A DNA stretch of 60,406 nucleotides from Magnetococcales bacterium DCbin4 (lineage in GTDB: Bacteria > Pseudomonadota > Magnetococcia > Magnetococcales > UBA8363): contig PEAN01000019.1 of assembly GCA_002753735.1 (NCBI GenBank), forward strand, positions 1 to 60,406, in the 5' to 3' direction. Of the stretch, positions 31,224-40,997 are shown piece by piece. Within the stretch, counting starts at the first letter, position 1, and each line of letters starts with the position of its first letter. The position numbers were made by a program, and so were the translations under genes. The notes under the pieces were generated by a model that had not been told where the DNA came from, did not search any database, and saw only the letters and a program-made list of their open reading frames with translations.

Positions 31224-31643
31224 ATGTTGTTACAACCGAGAAAGACCAAATACAGGAAGGCCCATAAAGGAAGGGTTCATGGGCTGGCCTATAAATGTTC
31301 CGATCTGGCGTTCGGGCAATATGGGCTGAAGGCCATGACTGCGGGAAGGCTGACGGCACGGCAGATTGAAGCGGGTCGGCGGGCGATGACGCGCCACATC
31401 AAAAGGGGTGGCAGAATCTGGATTCGCATGTTTCCCAACATTCCTGTATCGAAGAAGCCGGCAGAGGTTCGTCAGGGCAAGGGTAAGGGGAATCCAGAAT
31501 TTTGGATTGCCCGGATCAAGGCGGGAAGGATTTTGTACGAAATGGAAGGGGTAACCGAAGCACTCGCCAAGGAAGCCATGTCCAGGGCGGCTGCAAAGCT
31601 TCCCGTGCCAACGAAGTTTGTCGTGCGTGGGAGGATTGTGTGA
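31224..31643 (+). CDS. rplP: 50S ribosomal protein L16
   Basis: A 139-aa protein beside the A site. The start [17 protein letters not shown] follows AGGAGAAGG. The loop [13 protein letters not shown] carries the conserved arginine near 81, with Gln where Met is usual. It overlaps rpmC by one base (TGATG). Confidence 0.97.
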   Translation: MLLQPRKTKYRKAHKGRVHGLAYKCSDLAFGQYGLKAMTAGRLTARQIEAGRRAMTRHIKRGGRIWIRMFPNIPVSKKPAEVRQGKGKGNPEFWIARIKAGRILYEMEGVTEALAKEAMSRAAAKLPVPTKFVVRGRIV

Positions 31644-31849
31644 TGGACGCAACAGAACTGCGCGAAATGAGTTCGGAAGAGATTGAAAAGAAACTTTTGG
31701 GACTCTATCAGGAAGCGTTCAATCTGCGGTTTCGCCATGCCACGGCCCAGTTGGAAAATTCTTCCGAAATCCGGAAGGTACGCAGGGATATCGCACGGAT
31801 AAAGACGATCGTTGGCGAGAAGACACGGTCCGCGGGTAAGGAGATTTAG
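31643..31849 (+). CDS. rpmC: 50S ribosomal protein L29
   Basis: A 68-aa helical protein near the tunnel exit. [26 protein letters not shown] and the end [14 protein letters not shown] are characteristic. The start overlaps the rplP stop. Confidence 0.96.
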   Translation: MDATELREMSSEEIEKKLLGLYQEAFNLRFRHATAQLENSSEIRKVRRDIARIKTIVGEKTRSAGKEI

Positions 31850-31851
31850 GC

Positions 31852-32091
31852 ATGCCACCACGGGTTCTTCAGGGTGTAGTAGTCAGTGACAAGATGGAAA
31901 AGACCGTCGTGGTGCTGGTGGAGAGACGTGTTCGTCACCCATTGTACGGCAAGATTGTGCGGCGTTCCAAAAAGTACAAAGCCCACGATCCTCAGAACAA
32001 ATGCGCGATTGGCGACATTGTCAAGATTCGGGAGTGTCCGCCGGTCAGCAAGGACAAGCATTGGATGGTGATTGAGGAGGCGGTGGCATGA
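31852..32091 (+). CDS. rpsQ: 30S ribosomal protein S17
   Basis: A 79-aa OB-fold protein. [18 protein letters not shown] and [18 protein letters not shown] are the family motifs. It starts 2 nt after the rpmC stop and overlaps rplN by 4 nt. Confidence 0.97.
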   Translation: MPPRVLQGVVVSDKMEKTVVVLVERRVRHPLYGKIVRRSKKYKAHDPQNKCAIGDIVKIRECPPVSKDKHWMVIEEAVA

Positions 32092-32456
32092 TTCAGGTAC
32101 AGACGATGCTGGATGTTGCCGATAACTCAGGGGCCAAGAAGGTGCAATGCATCAAGGTTCTGGGTGGGTCGAAAAGGCGCTATGCCAGAGTCGGCGACAT
32201 CATTACCGTAGCCATCAAATCGGCTATTCCCCGTGGTAAGGTGCAGAAGGGTGAGGTGGCCCAGGCGGTGGTGGTACGAACCAAGAAGGCGATCATTCGC
32301 GAGGATGGGAGTTATATCCGGTTTGATACCAATGCGGCGGTCCTGATCAACAAGCAGGGCGAACCCATCGGGACACGTATTTTTGGACCGGTGACCCGTG
32401 AATTGAGAAGCAAGAATTACATGAAGATCGTCTCTTTGGCCCCAGAGGTTTTGTAA
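32088..32456 (+). CDS. rplN: 50S ribosomal protein L14
   Basis: A 122-aa interface protein. [19 protein letters not shown] and the end [19 protein letters not shown] are canonical. The ATGA overlap with rpsQ suggests coupling. Confidence 0.98.
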   Translation: MIQVQTMLDVADNSGAKKVQCIKVLGGSKRRYARVGDIITVAIKSAIPRGKVQKGEVAQAVVVRTKKAIIREDGSYIRFDTNAAVLINKQGEPIGTRIFGPVTRELRSKNYMKIVSLAPEVL

Positions 32457-32559
32457 AGGCTCTGCGTAACCGTTCAGGGTTGATCGAATCTTTGGAATGG
32501 CTGGGCCGGGCGGTAAAGATTCAATGGCTTGGCACCCGTAATGCGACAAGGTGAATGGA

Positions 32560-32883
32560 ATGAAGAATCAATTCAAAACCCGATTGAAGAAGGGTGACCA
32601 GGTCATCGTCCTTACCGGGAAGGACAAAGGGAAGCGGGGACAGATTCTCCAGGTGCTGCCGAAGAAGGGTGCGGTGTTGGTTGAAAAGGTCAACATGATC
32701 AAGAGGCATACCAAGGCGGACAAGGCGGGTGGAGGGGGAATCGTTGAGAAGGAAGCGCCGATTCATGCTTCCAATGTCATGTATTATGACACGATTGCCG
32801 GCAAGGGATCGGGGATCAGAATGAAGACCTTGGAAGATGGAAGCAGGACGCGTATTTCCAGGAAGTCAGGTGAAGCTGTTTAG
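32560..32883 (+). CDS. rplX: 50S ribosomal protein L24
   Basis: A 107-aa assembly initiator with an N-terminal KOW motif (KKGDQVIVLTGKDKGKRGQI). ATG 32560 has AAGGTG 6 nt upstream. A GTG nine bases earlier lacks this. Confidence 0.96.
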   Translation: MKNQFKTRLKKGDQVIVLTGKDKGKRGQILQVLPKKGAVLVEKVNMIKRHTKADKAGGGGIVEKEAPIHASNVMYYDTIAGKGSGIRMKTLEDGSRTRISRKSGEAV

Positions 32884-32938
32884 GCTGGTTGACCCGAATG
32901 TGGTGTCAACGCGCAATTTTCCGCCGGGAATGTGATTC

Positions 32939-33478
32939 ATGGCTAGGTTGAAGGAACATTATCGTAAAACGGTTGTCGCCGCTCTGATCAAGGAGTTTGG
33001 CTACAAGAATCCCATGCAGGTCCCGAAGATTGAGAAGATCGTTCTCAACATGGGTGTGGGTGAAGCGATTGCCGACAGGAATGCCTTGAATGGGGCAGTG
33101 AGCGACATGACTGCCATCGCAGGTCAAAAGCCGGTGATTACCCATGCCAAGCGTTCAGTGGCGGGATTCAAGCTGCGGGAAGGGCAACCCATTGGCTGTC
33201 GGGTGACCTTGAGATCGGCGCGGATGTATGAATTTTTAGATCGTCTGATCAACGCTGCGCTGCCCAGGGTACGTGACTTTCGTGGGGTGTCGGGGAAATC
33301 CTTCGATGGCAGGGGTAACTTTGCCATGGGGGTGAAGGAACAGATCATCTTTCCAGAAATCGACTATGACAAGGTGGACGCCGTTCGAGGGATGGATGTG
33401 ATCATTGTGACCTCAGCAAAAACCGATGCGGAGGCGAAAGCTTTGCTTCGTGGGTTCAACATGCCGTTTGTAAATTGA
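32939..33478 (+). CDS. rplE: 50S ribosomal protein L5
   Basis: A 179-aa protein that contacts 5S rRNA and the P-site t[19 protein letters not shown] and [26 protein letters not shown] are the expected termini. Confidence 0.98.
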   Translation: MARLKEHYRKTVVAALIKEFGYKNPMQVPKIEKIVLNMGVGEAIADRNALNGAVSDMTAIAGQKPVITHAKRSVAGFKLREGQPIGCRVTLRSARMYEFLDRLINAALPRVRDFRGVSGKSFDGRGNFAMGVKEQIIFPEIDYDKVDAVRGMDVIIVTSAKTDAEAKALLRGFNMPFVN

Positions 33479-33500
33479 CAGTTTAGGAAGCAGAAATCCC

Positions 33501-33686
33501 ATGGCCAAGAAATCGATGGTTGAAAAGTGGAAACGCAAGCCCAAATTTGCAGTGAGGGCTTACAACCGGTGCGCCCGGTGTGGTCGGTCGCGGGGGTACT
33601 ATCGTAAGTTTTCATTATGCCGGCTGTGTTTGCGGTCGATGGCCTTGCGGGGAGAGGTTCCTGGAGTCGTCAAAGCTTCCTGGTAG
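33501..33686 (+). CDS. rpsN: 30S ribosomal protein S14, short zinc-binding type
   Basis: A 61-aa protein with cysteines at 24, 27, 40 and 43 (CARC...CRLC), the zinc ribbon of type Z S14. Most alphaproteobacteria and enterics have a zinc-free form of about 101 aa, so the short form is notable. The position in the spc operon is standard. Confidence 0.97.
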   Translation: MAKKSMVEKWKRKPKFAVRAYNRCARCGRSRGYYRKFSLCRLCLRSMALRGEVPGVVKASW

Positions 33687-33759
33687 GGATGGGAAGTGGG
33701 TAGGCAATTTGCCGGATCAAGGGTTGAACCATAATTTTATAGCATTGGAGTGGTAATCG

Positions 33760-34158
33760 ATGGGAATGACCGACCCAGTCAGTGATATGTTGACTCGGAT
33801 TCGCAATGCCCAGATGGCGGGCAAGAAATTCGTGGACATACCGTTATCGCGGATCAAACTCAGGATTGGCGAGATTTTGACGGCAGAAGGTTATGTCGGC
33901 GGGATTGAGAAACCGGAGACGGAAGAGAGCGTCAGAAGTTTTCGTCTGCTGCTGAAGTATCACATGGGCAGGCCGGTGATTGAAGAGATCAAAAGAATTT
34001 CGCGACCGGGTCGGCGGCATTATGTCCGGCATGACAAGCTCCCCAGGGTATATCAGGGCTTGGGTGTAGCGATTGTCTCGACCAGCAAGGGGGTCATGAC
34101 CAGCAAGGAAGCGGGAAAGCAGGGCATTGGTGGCGAACTGCTGTGTACCGTTTTTTGA
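33760..34158 (+). CDS. rpsH: 30S ribosomal protein S8
   Basis: A 132-aa central-domain protein, and the spc-operon translational repressor in E. coli. MTDPVSDMLTRIRNAQ and the C-terminal STSKGVMTSKEAGKQGIGGELL motif are complete. ATG 33760 or 33766 could start it. Confidence 0.97.
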   Translation: MGMTDPVSDMLTRIRNAQMAGKKFVDIPLSRIKLRIGEILTAEGYVGGIEKPETEESVRSFRLLLKYHMGRPVIEEIKRISRPGRRHYVRHDKLPRVYQGLGVAIVSTSKGVMTSKEAGKQGIGGELLCTVF

Positions 34159-34181
34159 TGTAACGGAAGGATTCGACTGCG

Positions 34182-34715
34182 ATGTCCAGAATTGGAAAAA
34201 AACCGGTATCCATTCCCAAAGGGGTCGATGTCAAGATTTCGAATCAGAATGTCGAAGTCAAAGGCAAGATGGGGACATTATCGCATTTGTTCTCCCCTGA
34301 GATTGAGATTCGCAAAGAAGGGGAGGAGCTGCTGCTGAACCTGCGCGGCCATGAGAAAAAGGCGGATGCGCTCTGGGGTCTGTCCCGGTCACTGCTGTTC
34401 AATATGGTCAAGGGAGTGTCCGAAGGGTTTACCAAGGTATTGGAGATCCAGGGGGTGGGATATCGTGCTGCGGTCAATGGCCGTTCGATTCAATTGAGTC
34501 TGGGATATTCCCATCCGGTCGAGAAGGCATTGCCCGAGGGGATCAGCGCGAAGGTGGACAAGAACACGGTGATTACCTTTACGGGCATCGACAAGCAGCA
34601 ACTGGGACAACTTTGCGCGGAAATCCGTGAATTTCGTCCACCCGAGCCGTACAAGGGTAAAGGGATCCGCTATCTTGGGGAACATATCCTGCGCAAGGAA
34701 GGCAAGAAGAAGTAA
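34182..34715 (+). CDS. rplF: 50S ribosomal protein L6
   Basis: A 177-aa protein near the sarcin-ricin loop. MSRIGKKPVSIPKGV and the signature PEPYKGKGIRYLGEHI near the end are typical. Confidence 0.98.
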   Translation: MSRIGKKPVSIPKGVDVKISNQNVEVKGKMGTLSHLFSPEIEIRKEGEELLLNLRGHEKKADALWGLSRSLLFNMVKGVSEGFTKVLEIQGVGYRAAVNGRSIQLSLGYSHPVEKALPEGISAKVDKNTVITFTGIDKQQLGQLCAEIREFRPPEPYKGKGIRYLGEHILRKEGKKK

Positions 34716-34736
34716 TCACCTGAAGAGGGTAAATCG

Positions 34737-35102
34737 ATGGCAAAGGATCGGCATCAGGCCAGATGGAAACGTGGTCGGAGAATACGTAACCGGATCAAGC
34801 ATGTTCGCAAGGATCGGCTTAGGTTGTCGGTGTTTCGCAGCGCCACGAATATTTATGCGCAGATCATAGATGATGCCAAGGGTGAAACCTTGGTTTCCGC
34901 GTCGACCCTGGAGAAGGAGATCCGGGAAGGGCTGAAGAGCAGTGGCAACATCGAGGCTGCGGCAGCAGTGGGTAAAGCCTTGGCGGGAAAAGCGATTCAA
35001 GCCAGCATCAAACAGGTTGTGTTTGACCGTGGCGGATATCTTTATCATGGAAGGGTCAAGGCACTTGCCGATGCAGCACGAGAGGCGGGCCTGGAATTCT
35101 AG
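34737..35102 (+). CDS. rplR: 50S ribosomal protein L18
   Basis: A 121-aa 5S-rRNA binding protein. [20 protein letters not shown] and the end [27 protein letters not shown] match the family. It is followed by a 123-nt gap before rpsE, without visible features. Confidence 0.97.
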   Translation: MAKDRHQARWKRGRRIRNRIKHVRKDRLRLSVFRSATNIYAQIIDDAKGETLVSASTLEKEIREGLKSSGNIEAAAAVGKALAGKAIQASIKQVVFDRGGYLYHGRVKALADAAREAGLEF

Positions 35103-35225
35103 GCTGAATCTCAGGCGGAAGTTGCGATTTCTTCGATGAAGATGCGAAGATGGCATGCGCACGGTTGAAGGTCATGCCAAGGTAGCGTATCATTTTATGA
35201 TATTGAAATTGATTTAGGAGCAAAA

Positions 35226-35753
35226 ATGTCAAAACCCCGCCGGGCCTCTGTCGAGGAAAAAGTCGAAAGCAGGACGAGTGATGACCTGATTGAAAAGCTT
35301 GTGGCCATCAAAAGGACCGCCAAGGTTGTGAAAGGTGGTAGCCGGTTCAACTTTTCCGCCATCGTCGTTGTCGGTGATGGCCATGGGAAGGTCGGGTATG
35401 GACTGGGCAAGGCCAAGGAAGTTCCTGAATCGATTCGCAAGGCGACCGAACAGGCCAGGAAGAACATGAAAAAAGTGGCCATCAAGGATGGACGGACGCT
35501 TTTTCATGAAATCCAGGGAAGGTATGGTGCGGGACGGGTGGTGGTACGTCCAGCAGCCCAAGGGACGGGGATTATTGCCGGTGGGGCGATGCGTCCAATT
35601 TTTGAAGCGGTTGGGGTCACGGATGTCTTGGCCAAATCGTTGGGGACTTCCAATCCGCACAATTTGATCAAGGCGACGTTTGATGCGTTGGAATCAATCC
35701 ATTCGCCTGCGACAATCATGGCGAAGCGTGGTTTGGCAGCGGATGCGTTGTAA
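35226..35753 (+). CDS. rpsE: 30S ribosomal protein S5
   Basis: A 175-aa accuracy-related protein. [20 protein letters not shown] and the [17 protein letters not shown] region are present. The ATG at 35226 has TAGGAGC upstream. Confidence 0.98.
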   Translation: MSKPRRASVEEKVESRTSDDLIEKLVAIKRTAKVVKGGSRFNFSAIVVVGDGHGKVGYGLGKAKEVPESIRKATEQARKNMKKVAIKDGRTLFHEIQGRYGAGRVVVRPAAQGTGIIAGGAMRPIFEAVGVTDVLAKSLGTSNPHNLIKATFDALESIHSPATIMAKRGLAADAL

Positions 35754-35773
35754 CCTGGAGAGACGTGAAGATC

Positions 35774-35956
35774 ATGGCCGGAACCATCAAAGTACAGAAA
35801 ATCAAATCCGTCATCGGCAGGCCGGAAAAGCACAGAAAGATCATGATTGCTTTGGGTTTGAGGAAAACGCAGCAGATCAATGAGCTTCCCGACAATCCCT
35901 CGGTGCGCGGCATGGTGAACAAGGTGATTCACCTGGTTCGTATTCTGGAAGAATAG
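35774..35956 (+). CDS. rpmD: 50S ribosomal protein L30
   Basis: A 60-aa bacterial L30. IKVQKIKSVIGRPEKHRKIM and the central LGLRKTQQINELPDNPSVRGMV are standard. ATG 35774 is preferred over the GTG at 35765, which is only 2 nt from GGAGAG. Confidence 0.96.
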   Translation: MAGTIKVQKIKSVIGRPEKHRKIMIALGLRKTQQINELPDNPSVRGMVNKVIHLVRILEE

Positions 35957-35970
35957 AAGGCACTTGAACA

Positions 35971-36426
35971 ATGAAATTGAATGAGCTCCCCCCAAGGCAG
36001 GCGGATCGGAAACAGGCTAAACGCGTGGCCCGTGGCCTCGGGTGTGGCACCGGAAAGACAGCGGGCCGTGGTACCAAGGGTCAAAAGGCGCGTGCCGGTG
36101 GCTATCATAAGGTAGGGTTTGAAGGTGGTCAGATGCCATTGCAACGGCGGTTGCCGAAGGGTGGCTTCAAGAATCCTTTTCGCAAGGTATATGTGACCGT
36201 TCGGGTAGGGGATCTGGATGGCTTTGATGCCAATTCCGATGTCCGCCTGGAGGATATGCAGAAAAAGGGATTGATCAGAAAGAAGATGGGCAATGGTATC
36301 AAGCTGTTGGCCGATGGTGAATTGACCAAACCATTGAACATTCATGTGGATAAAGCATCCAAAAGTGCCGTGGCAAAGGTTGAAGCTGCTGGTGGTAAGG
36401 TGCATCTCCCAGCCGGTGACCAATAG
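35971..36426 (+). CDS. rplO: 50S ribosomal protein L15
   Basis: A 151-aa early-assembly protein. The basic glycine-rich N-terminus (RVARGLGCGTGKTAGRGTKG) and FEGGQMPLQRRLPKGGF are diagnostic. It ends 13 nt before secY. Confidence 0.98.
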   Translation: MKLNELPPRQADRKQAKRVARGLGCGTGKTAGRGTKGQKARAGGYHKVGFEGGQMPLQRRLPKGGFKNPFRKVYVTVRVGDLDGFDANSDVRLEDMQKKGLIRKKMGNGIKLLADGELTKPLNIHVDKASKSAVAKVEAAGGKVHLPAGDQ

Positions 36427-36439
36427 GTAGCTACCTTTA

Positions 36440-37774
36440 ATGGCCACAACGGACGCACAATCTCCCTTTGCCGGACTCGCCAATCTTGGGCGAATACCAG
36501 AACTACGTAAACGGATCATGTTTACGTTGGGCATGTTGATTGTTTATCGGATCGGGGCGCATGTACCGACCCCTGGGATCGATCCGAATGCATTGGCAGT
36601 GTTTTTTGCGCAGCAACAAGGGACGTTGCTGGGCATGTTTAATATGTTTTCCGGTGGTGCATTATCCCGGCTGACCGTTTTTGCCTTAGGGATCATGCCT
36701 TATATTTCCGCATCAATCATCTTGCAACTGATGACTTCGGTGTTCCCCAAACTGGAGTCGATCAAAAAAGAGGGTGAATCGGGGCGGCGAAAGATCAACC
36801 AATACACCCGGTATGGAACGGTTTTGCTTTCCATCTTCCAGGGATTTGGTATTGCCTATGGTCTGGAATCGATGCAGGCGGGGGGGATGAACGTTGTGGT
36901 TGAACCGGGTTGGTCGTTCAGGATGATGACGGTGATCACCCTGACTTCGGGGACGGCGTTCATCATGTGGGTAGGCGAGCAGATTACCTCTCGCGGGATT
37001 GGAAACGGTATTTCTTTGATCATTTATGCCGGGATTGTCGCCAATTTGCCGATTGCCCTGGTGCAGACGTTGCAGTTGGCGCGAACGGGCGATTTGCAAC
37101 CGCTGTTTGTATTGTTTTTGATGGTCATGGCGGTTGGTGTAACAGCCTTTATCATTTTCATGGAACGAGCCCAGCGGCGGATTACCGTGCAGTATGCACG
37201 CAGGCAGGTGAGCGGTCGGAGAATGGTGGGCGGTGAAAGTTCACATCTGCCACTCAAGGTCAACACCGCAGGGGTCATACCACCGATTTTTGCCAGTTCG
37301 ATCATTTTGTTTCCGGTCACTTTGGCCAACTTTGCACCATGGGATCAGGTTAAAGCGTTTGCGGGGTATTTTTCCCCTGGCCAGATTCCATATATGTTGA
37401 TGTATGCTCTGGCAATTCTCTTTTTCTCCTTTTTCTACACGGCGATTGTATTTAATCCCGAGGAGACGGCGGATAATCTGCGCAAGTATGGTGGGTTTGT
37501 CCCTGGGATTCGACCCGGGAGCAAAACCGCCGAATACTTGGATACCATTTTAACACGGCTGACATTGGTGGGTGCTCTTTATGTAGCGTCTGTGTGCCTG
37601 TTGCCGGAAATATTGATCGCTAATTACAACGTCCCGTTTTATTTCGGTGGCACCTCAATGCTGATCGTTGTCGGTGTAACCATGGACACAGCAGCGCAGA
37701 TTCAATCGTTTTTGATCAGTCGTCAATATGAAGGACTCATGAAGAAGGCCAAGATTCGTGGACGCCGTGGTTGA
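36440..37774 (+). CDS. secY: Preprotein translocase subunit SecY
   Basis: A 444-aa inner-membrane channel with ten predicted transmembrane helices. [13 protein letters not shown] and the cytoplasmic loop [24 protein letters not shown] are SecY signatures. It lies in the spc operon between rplO and rpmJ. Confidence 0.98.
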   Translation: MATTDAQSPFAGLANLGRIPELRKRIMFTLGMLIVYRIGAHVPTPGIDPNALAVFFAQQQGTLLGMFNMFSGGALSRLTVFALGIMPYISASIILQLMTSVFPKLESIKKEGESGRRKINQYTRYGTVLLSIFQGFGIAYGLESMQAGGMNVVVEPGWSFRMMTVITLTSGTAFIMWVGEQITSRGIGNGISLIIYAGIVANLPIALVQTLQLARTGDLQPLFVLFLMVMAVGVTAFIIFMERAQRRITVQYARRQVSGRRMVGGESSHLPLKVNTAGVIPPIFASSIILFPVTLANFAPWDQVKAFAGYFSPGQIPYMLMYALAILFFSFFYTAIVFNPEETADNLRKYGGFVPGIRPGSKTAEYLDTILTRLTLVGALYVASVCLLPEILIANYNVPFYFGGTSMLIVVGVTMDTAAQIQSFLISRQYEGLMKKAKIRGRRG

Positions 37775-37816
37775 TGTGGTTGTCTTGCGGATGTGGATGT
37801 GCAACGGAGGAATGGC

Positions 37817-37933
37817 ATGAAAGTCAGGGCATCGGTCAAGAAAATTTGCAAGGATTGCAAAATGATCAAAAGAAAAGGTGTTCAAAGGATCATTTGCACC
37901 AAAAGCCCGAAGCATAAGCAACGCCAGGGTTGA
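37817..37933 (+). CDS. rpmJ: 50S ribosomal protein L36 (zinc-binding form)
   Basis: A 38-aa protein reading [20 protein letters not shown] to [15 protein letters not shown], with the zinc ligands Cys11, Cys14, Cys27 and His33. The ribosome-binding site ACGGAGGAA precedes the ATG. It lies 42 nt after secY, as in gamma- and betaproteobacteria. Confidence 0.96.
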   Translation: MKVRASVKKICKDCKMIKRKGVQRIICTKSPKHKQRQG

Positions 37934-37976
37934 TTCTGTACTCTATTCTTGGTGGAACATCGTCTGGAGGTTATAA

Positions 37977-38345
37977 GTGGCTCGTATCGCTGGTGTCAAC
38001 ATTCCTGTCAATAAGCGGCTCGTAGTTGCCCTGACCTATATCTATGGGATCGGAAAAAAATCAGCCGAAGAGATCATGGTCAAAGCCGGGATCGAATTGG
38101 CAACCCGAACCAAAGATTTGTCCGAGACTGAAGTGGCCAGAATCCGCAGTGTCATCGACGAAGGGTACCAGGTGGAAGGGGACCTCAGACGCCAGATTGC
38201 GATGAACACCAAAAGGTTAATGGATCTTGGCTGCTATCGTGGTCTGCGGCATCGCCGGGGTCTCCCTGTGCGTGGACAACGGACTCATACCAATGCGCGT
38301 ACCCGTAAGGGTCCAAGAAAGGCCATTGCAGGCAAGGTTCGTTGA
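37977..38345 (+). CDS. rpsM: 30S ribosomal protein S13
   Basis: A 122-aa head protein that touches the P-site tRNA. A GTG start gives [20 protein letters not shown]. The end [21 protein letters not shown] is typical. TGGAGG is upstream. First of the alpha-operon genes. Confidence 0.98.
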   Translation: MARIAGVNIPVNKRLVVALTYIYGIGKKSAEEIMVKAGIELATRTKDLSETEVARIRSVIDEGYQVEGDLRRQIAMNTKRLMDLGCYRGLRHRRGLPVRGQRTHTNARTRKGPRKAIAGKVR

Positions 38346-38443
38346 TTAAATTTGAATTAAACCACTCAATCACACGGTAAATCCCGATGCGTTTGTAGGT
38401 CAGTCGATTTTACAGACAGAGTTTTACTCAAGAAGGAGATGAT

Positions 38444-38836
38444 ATGGCGAAAGGGCAGAAGACCAAGGGCAAGAAAAAAGAGAAGAAAAATATCGCTTCT
38501 GGCATTGCCTATATCCGGTCAACATTCAACAACACCCTTATCACCATTACAGATAGCGTGGGTAACGTGATCTCCTGGGGATCTGCCGGTTCACAGGGGT
38601 TTAAAGGGTCACGTAAATCGACCCCCTTTGCTGCCCAGATGGCTGCTGAAGATGCCGGGCGTCGTGCCCAGGAACATGGGATGAAAAATCTGGAGGTTCG
38701 GCTGAAAGGACCAGGTTCCGGTCGGGAGTCGGCACTCAGGGCCTTGGCGACGATTGGATTTGCCATCTCTCTGGTTCAGGATGTAACGCCCATCCCCCAC
38801 AATGGGTGCAGACCTCCCAAACGCCGTCGTGTTTGA
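38444..38836 (+). CDS. rpsK: 30S ribosomal protein S11
   Basis: A 130-aa platform protein. [20 protein letters not shown] and the ending [18 protein letters not shown] with the conserved Asn-Gly are present. AAGGAG precedes the start. Confidence 0.98.
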   Translation: MAKGQKTKGKKKEKKNIASGIAYIRSTFNNTLITITDSVGNVISWGSAGSQGFKGSRKSTPFAAQMAAEDAGRRAQEHGMKNLEVRLKGPGSGRESALRALATIGFAISLVQDVTPIPHNGCRPPKRRRV

Positions 38837-38875
38837 ATCAATTTCAATGCTTTGAGCAGGGGAACAGGAAGAGAC

Positions 38876-39502
38876 ATGTCCCGATATTTCGGTTCCAAGT
38901 GCCGTATGTGCCGGCGCGAAAGCACAAAACTTTTCCTTAAAGGTGAAAAGTGTTTCTCCGATAAGTGCGCCATTGAAAAAAGAAACTATGCCCCTGGGAT
39001 GCACGGGCAAAGACGCAGGAAAGTATCCGATTATGGGATGCATCTGAGAGAAAAGCAAAAAATCAAGCGAGCCTATGGCCTTCTTGAATCGCAGTTCAGA
39101 AATTATTTTATGAAAGCTGAACGGATGAAAGGGGTTACCGGCGAAAATCTGTTGGTCCTGCTGGAACGCAGACTGGACAACTGTGTTTATCGCCTCGGCT
39201 TCTCCTCATCACGTTCCGAAGCGCGGCAGATTGTCACGCATAAACAGATCGTGGTCAATGACAGGGTGGTCAATCTCCCTTCCTACTTGGTGCGTCCGGG
39301 CGACAAAATTGAAGTCCGGGCCAAGGCCAAAGCTCATTTGCGCATCAAGGGTGCGGTGGAAACTTCCCATAAAACCCAGGCGGTGCCCTGGATGGAAGTC
39401 GATCCTGCCGCATTATCAGGTAGATTTGTTTCCTATCCTGACCGGTCGGATCTGCCTGCGGAGTACAATGAAAATATGATTGTCGAACTGTATTCCAAAT
39501 AA
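38876..39502 (+). CDS. rpsD: 30S ribosomal protein S4 (zinc-binding N-terminus)
   Basis: A 208-aa assembly initiator of the small subunit. Cysteines 9, 12, 26 and 31 (CRMC...CFSDKC) form the zinc knuckle of the C+ form. The S4 RNA-binding domain (RLDNCVYRLGFSSSRSEARQIV) follows. The ATG at 38876 has AGGAAGAG upstream. In typical alphaproteobacteria rpsD is elsewhere in the genome. Here it sits between rpsK and rpoA, as in E. coli. Confidence 0.98.
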   Translation: MSRYFGSKCRMCRRESTKLFLKGEKCFSDKCAIEKRNYAPGMHGQRRRKVSDYGMHLREKQKIKRAYGLLESQFRNYFMKAERMKGVTGENLLVLLERRLDNCVYRLGFSSSRSEARQIVTHKQIVVNDRVVNLPSYLVRPGDKIEVRAKAKAHLRIKGAVETSHKTQAVPWMEVDPAALSGRFVSYPDRSDLPAEYNENMIVELYSK

Positions 39503-39523
39503 ATAACCTGCTGGAGGCAATGG

Positions 39524-40546
39524 ATGTATCGGAATTGGACGGAATTGATAAAGCCTCGGAAGGTAGAACTGGCCAGTGAAGGTGATGCACAACGTAAAGC
39601 GACGTTGGTAGCAGAACCATTGGAACGGGGTTTTGGCACTACGTTGGGCAATGCCTTGCGTCGTGTGCTTTTGTCTTCCTTGCAGGGAGCTGCGGTATCC
39701 TCAGTGCGGATCGAGGGGGTATTGCATGAATTTTCCAGCATACCCGGTGTGATGGAGGATGTCACCGAGATCATCCTTAATCTTAAGGAATTGGCGATTC
39801 GGGTCAATGGTTCCGGAACGAAAAGGATGCGTTTGTTTGCAGACAAGGAAGGACCGGTCACTGCTGGGATGATCGAAACCGGTTCCGATATTGACATTCT
39901 CAATCCGAAGCATCATATTGCCACGTTGAATAAAAGTGGCAAGCTCGATATGACCATGACGGTCACGACCGGAAAAGGGTATGTCCGTGCAGTTCAGGGT
40001 GGTGAAGATGACAATCCATCACCTATTGGTGAAATACCCATGGATTGCAGCTATAATCCGGTCAAAAAGGTTTCCTACAAGGTTGAAAATGCGCGTGTCG
40101 GGCAACAGACCGACCACGATAAGCTTGTCATCGACATTGAAACCAATGGGGTCGTTTCTCCCGAGGATGCCTTGGCATTGGCAGCCAAAATTTTGCAGGA
40201 TCAGTTGAGCTTGTTCATCAACTTTGATGACGTGCCAATGCATGAATCAAGCGATGCTGAAGCGGGTCCCAGATGGAATCCGCACCTGTTCAGAAAAGTT
40301 GACGAACTGGAATTGTCGGTGCGTTCAGCCAACTGCCTGAAGAATGACGATATTGTCTATATTGGGGATCTGGTCCAGAAAACCGAAGCGGAAATGCTTA
40401 AAACGCCTAACTTCGGCAGGAAGTCCTTGAATGAAATCAAGGAAGTTCTCGATGAGATGAACTTGAGTCTCGGAATGCATCTTGAAAACTGGCCTCCTGA
40501 AAATATCGAAGAGCTGGCAAAACAGTTTGAAGAAGAAAATTTTTAA
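39524..40546 (+). CDS. rpoA: DNA-directed RNA polymerase subunit alpha
   Basis: A 340-aa subunit. The N-terminal assembly domain ([21 protein letters not shown], about 28-48) and the C-terminal domain ([34 protein letters not shown]) are intact. TGGAGG precedes the ATG. Confidence 0.98.
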   Translation: MYRNWTELIKPRKVELASEGDAQRKATLVAEPLERGFGTTLGNALRRVLLSSLQGAAVSSVRIEGVLHEFSSIPGVMEDVTEIILNLKELAIRVNGSGTKRMRLFADKEGPVTAGMIETGSDIDILNPKHHIATLNKSGKLDMTMTVTTGKGYVRAVQGGEDDNPSPIGEIPMDCSYNPVKKVSYKVENARVGQQTDHDKLVIDIETNGVVSPEDALALAAKILQDQLSLFINFDDVPMHESSDAEAGPRWNPHLFRKVDELELSVRSANCLKNDDIVYIGDLVQKTEAEMLKTPNFGRKSLNEIKEVLDEMNLSLGMHLENWPPENIEELAKQFEEENF

Positions 40547-40561
40547 TCAGGGAACAGGTCC

Positions 40562-40942
40562 ATGAGACATCGAAAGAGCGGTCGCAATCTGGGACGTGAA
40601 ACAAGTCACAGGAAAGCCATGATCTCCAATATGGCGGTCAGTCTGTTCCGTCATGAGCGGATCGAAACAACGGTGACAAGGGCCAAGGAGTTGCGCATTT
40701 TTGCGGAACGGATGGTGACCCTTGGGAAAAATGGCAGCTTGCATGCTCGGAGGAGAGCGCTGGGATTCCTCAGAGATAAGGAAGTTGTCCATAAGCTGTT
40801 TACCGATATCGCTGTGAGAAATGGTAGTCGAAACGGTGGTTACACACGGATCATCAAAACCAGGCTCCGTTATGGCGACTGTGCACCGATGTCGTTCATT
40901 GAACTGGTGGAAAAGACAACTGTGACACCTGAAAATGCCTGA
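40562..40942 (+). CDS. rplQ: 50S ribosomal protein L17
   Basis: A 126-aa protein near the tunnel exit. It reads [20 protein letters not shown] at the start and [13 protein letters not shown] near the end. It is the last gene of the superoperon, followed at once by a strong terminator. Confidence 0.98.
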   Translation: MRHRKSGRNLGRETSHRKAMISNMAVSLFRHERIETTVTRAKELRIFAERMVTLGKNGSLHARRRALGFLRDKEVVHKLFTDIAVRNGSRNGGYTRIIKTRLRYGDCAPMSFIELVEKTTVTPENA

Positions 40943-40961
40943 GCATATGTTTGAGCAGTGA

Positions 40962-40992
40962 CAAAAAGACCGGCCAATGGCCGGTCTTTTTG
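40962..40992. terminator. Bidirectional intrinsic terminator at the end of the ribosomal superoperon
   Basis: CAAAAAGACCGGCC, loop AAT, and GGCCGGTCTTTTTG form a perfect 14-bp stem with an A-run on one side and a T-run on the other. It can end rplQ transcripts (+) and histidine-kinase transcripts (-), whose gene stops 6 nt away. Confidence 0.92.
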
Positions 40993-40997
40993 CTTGG

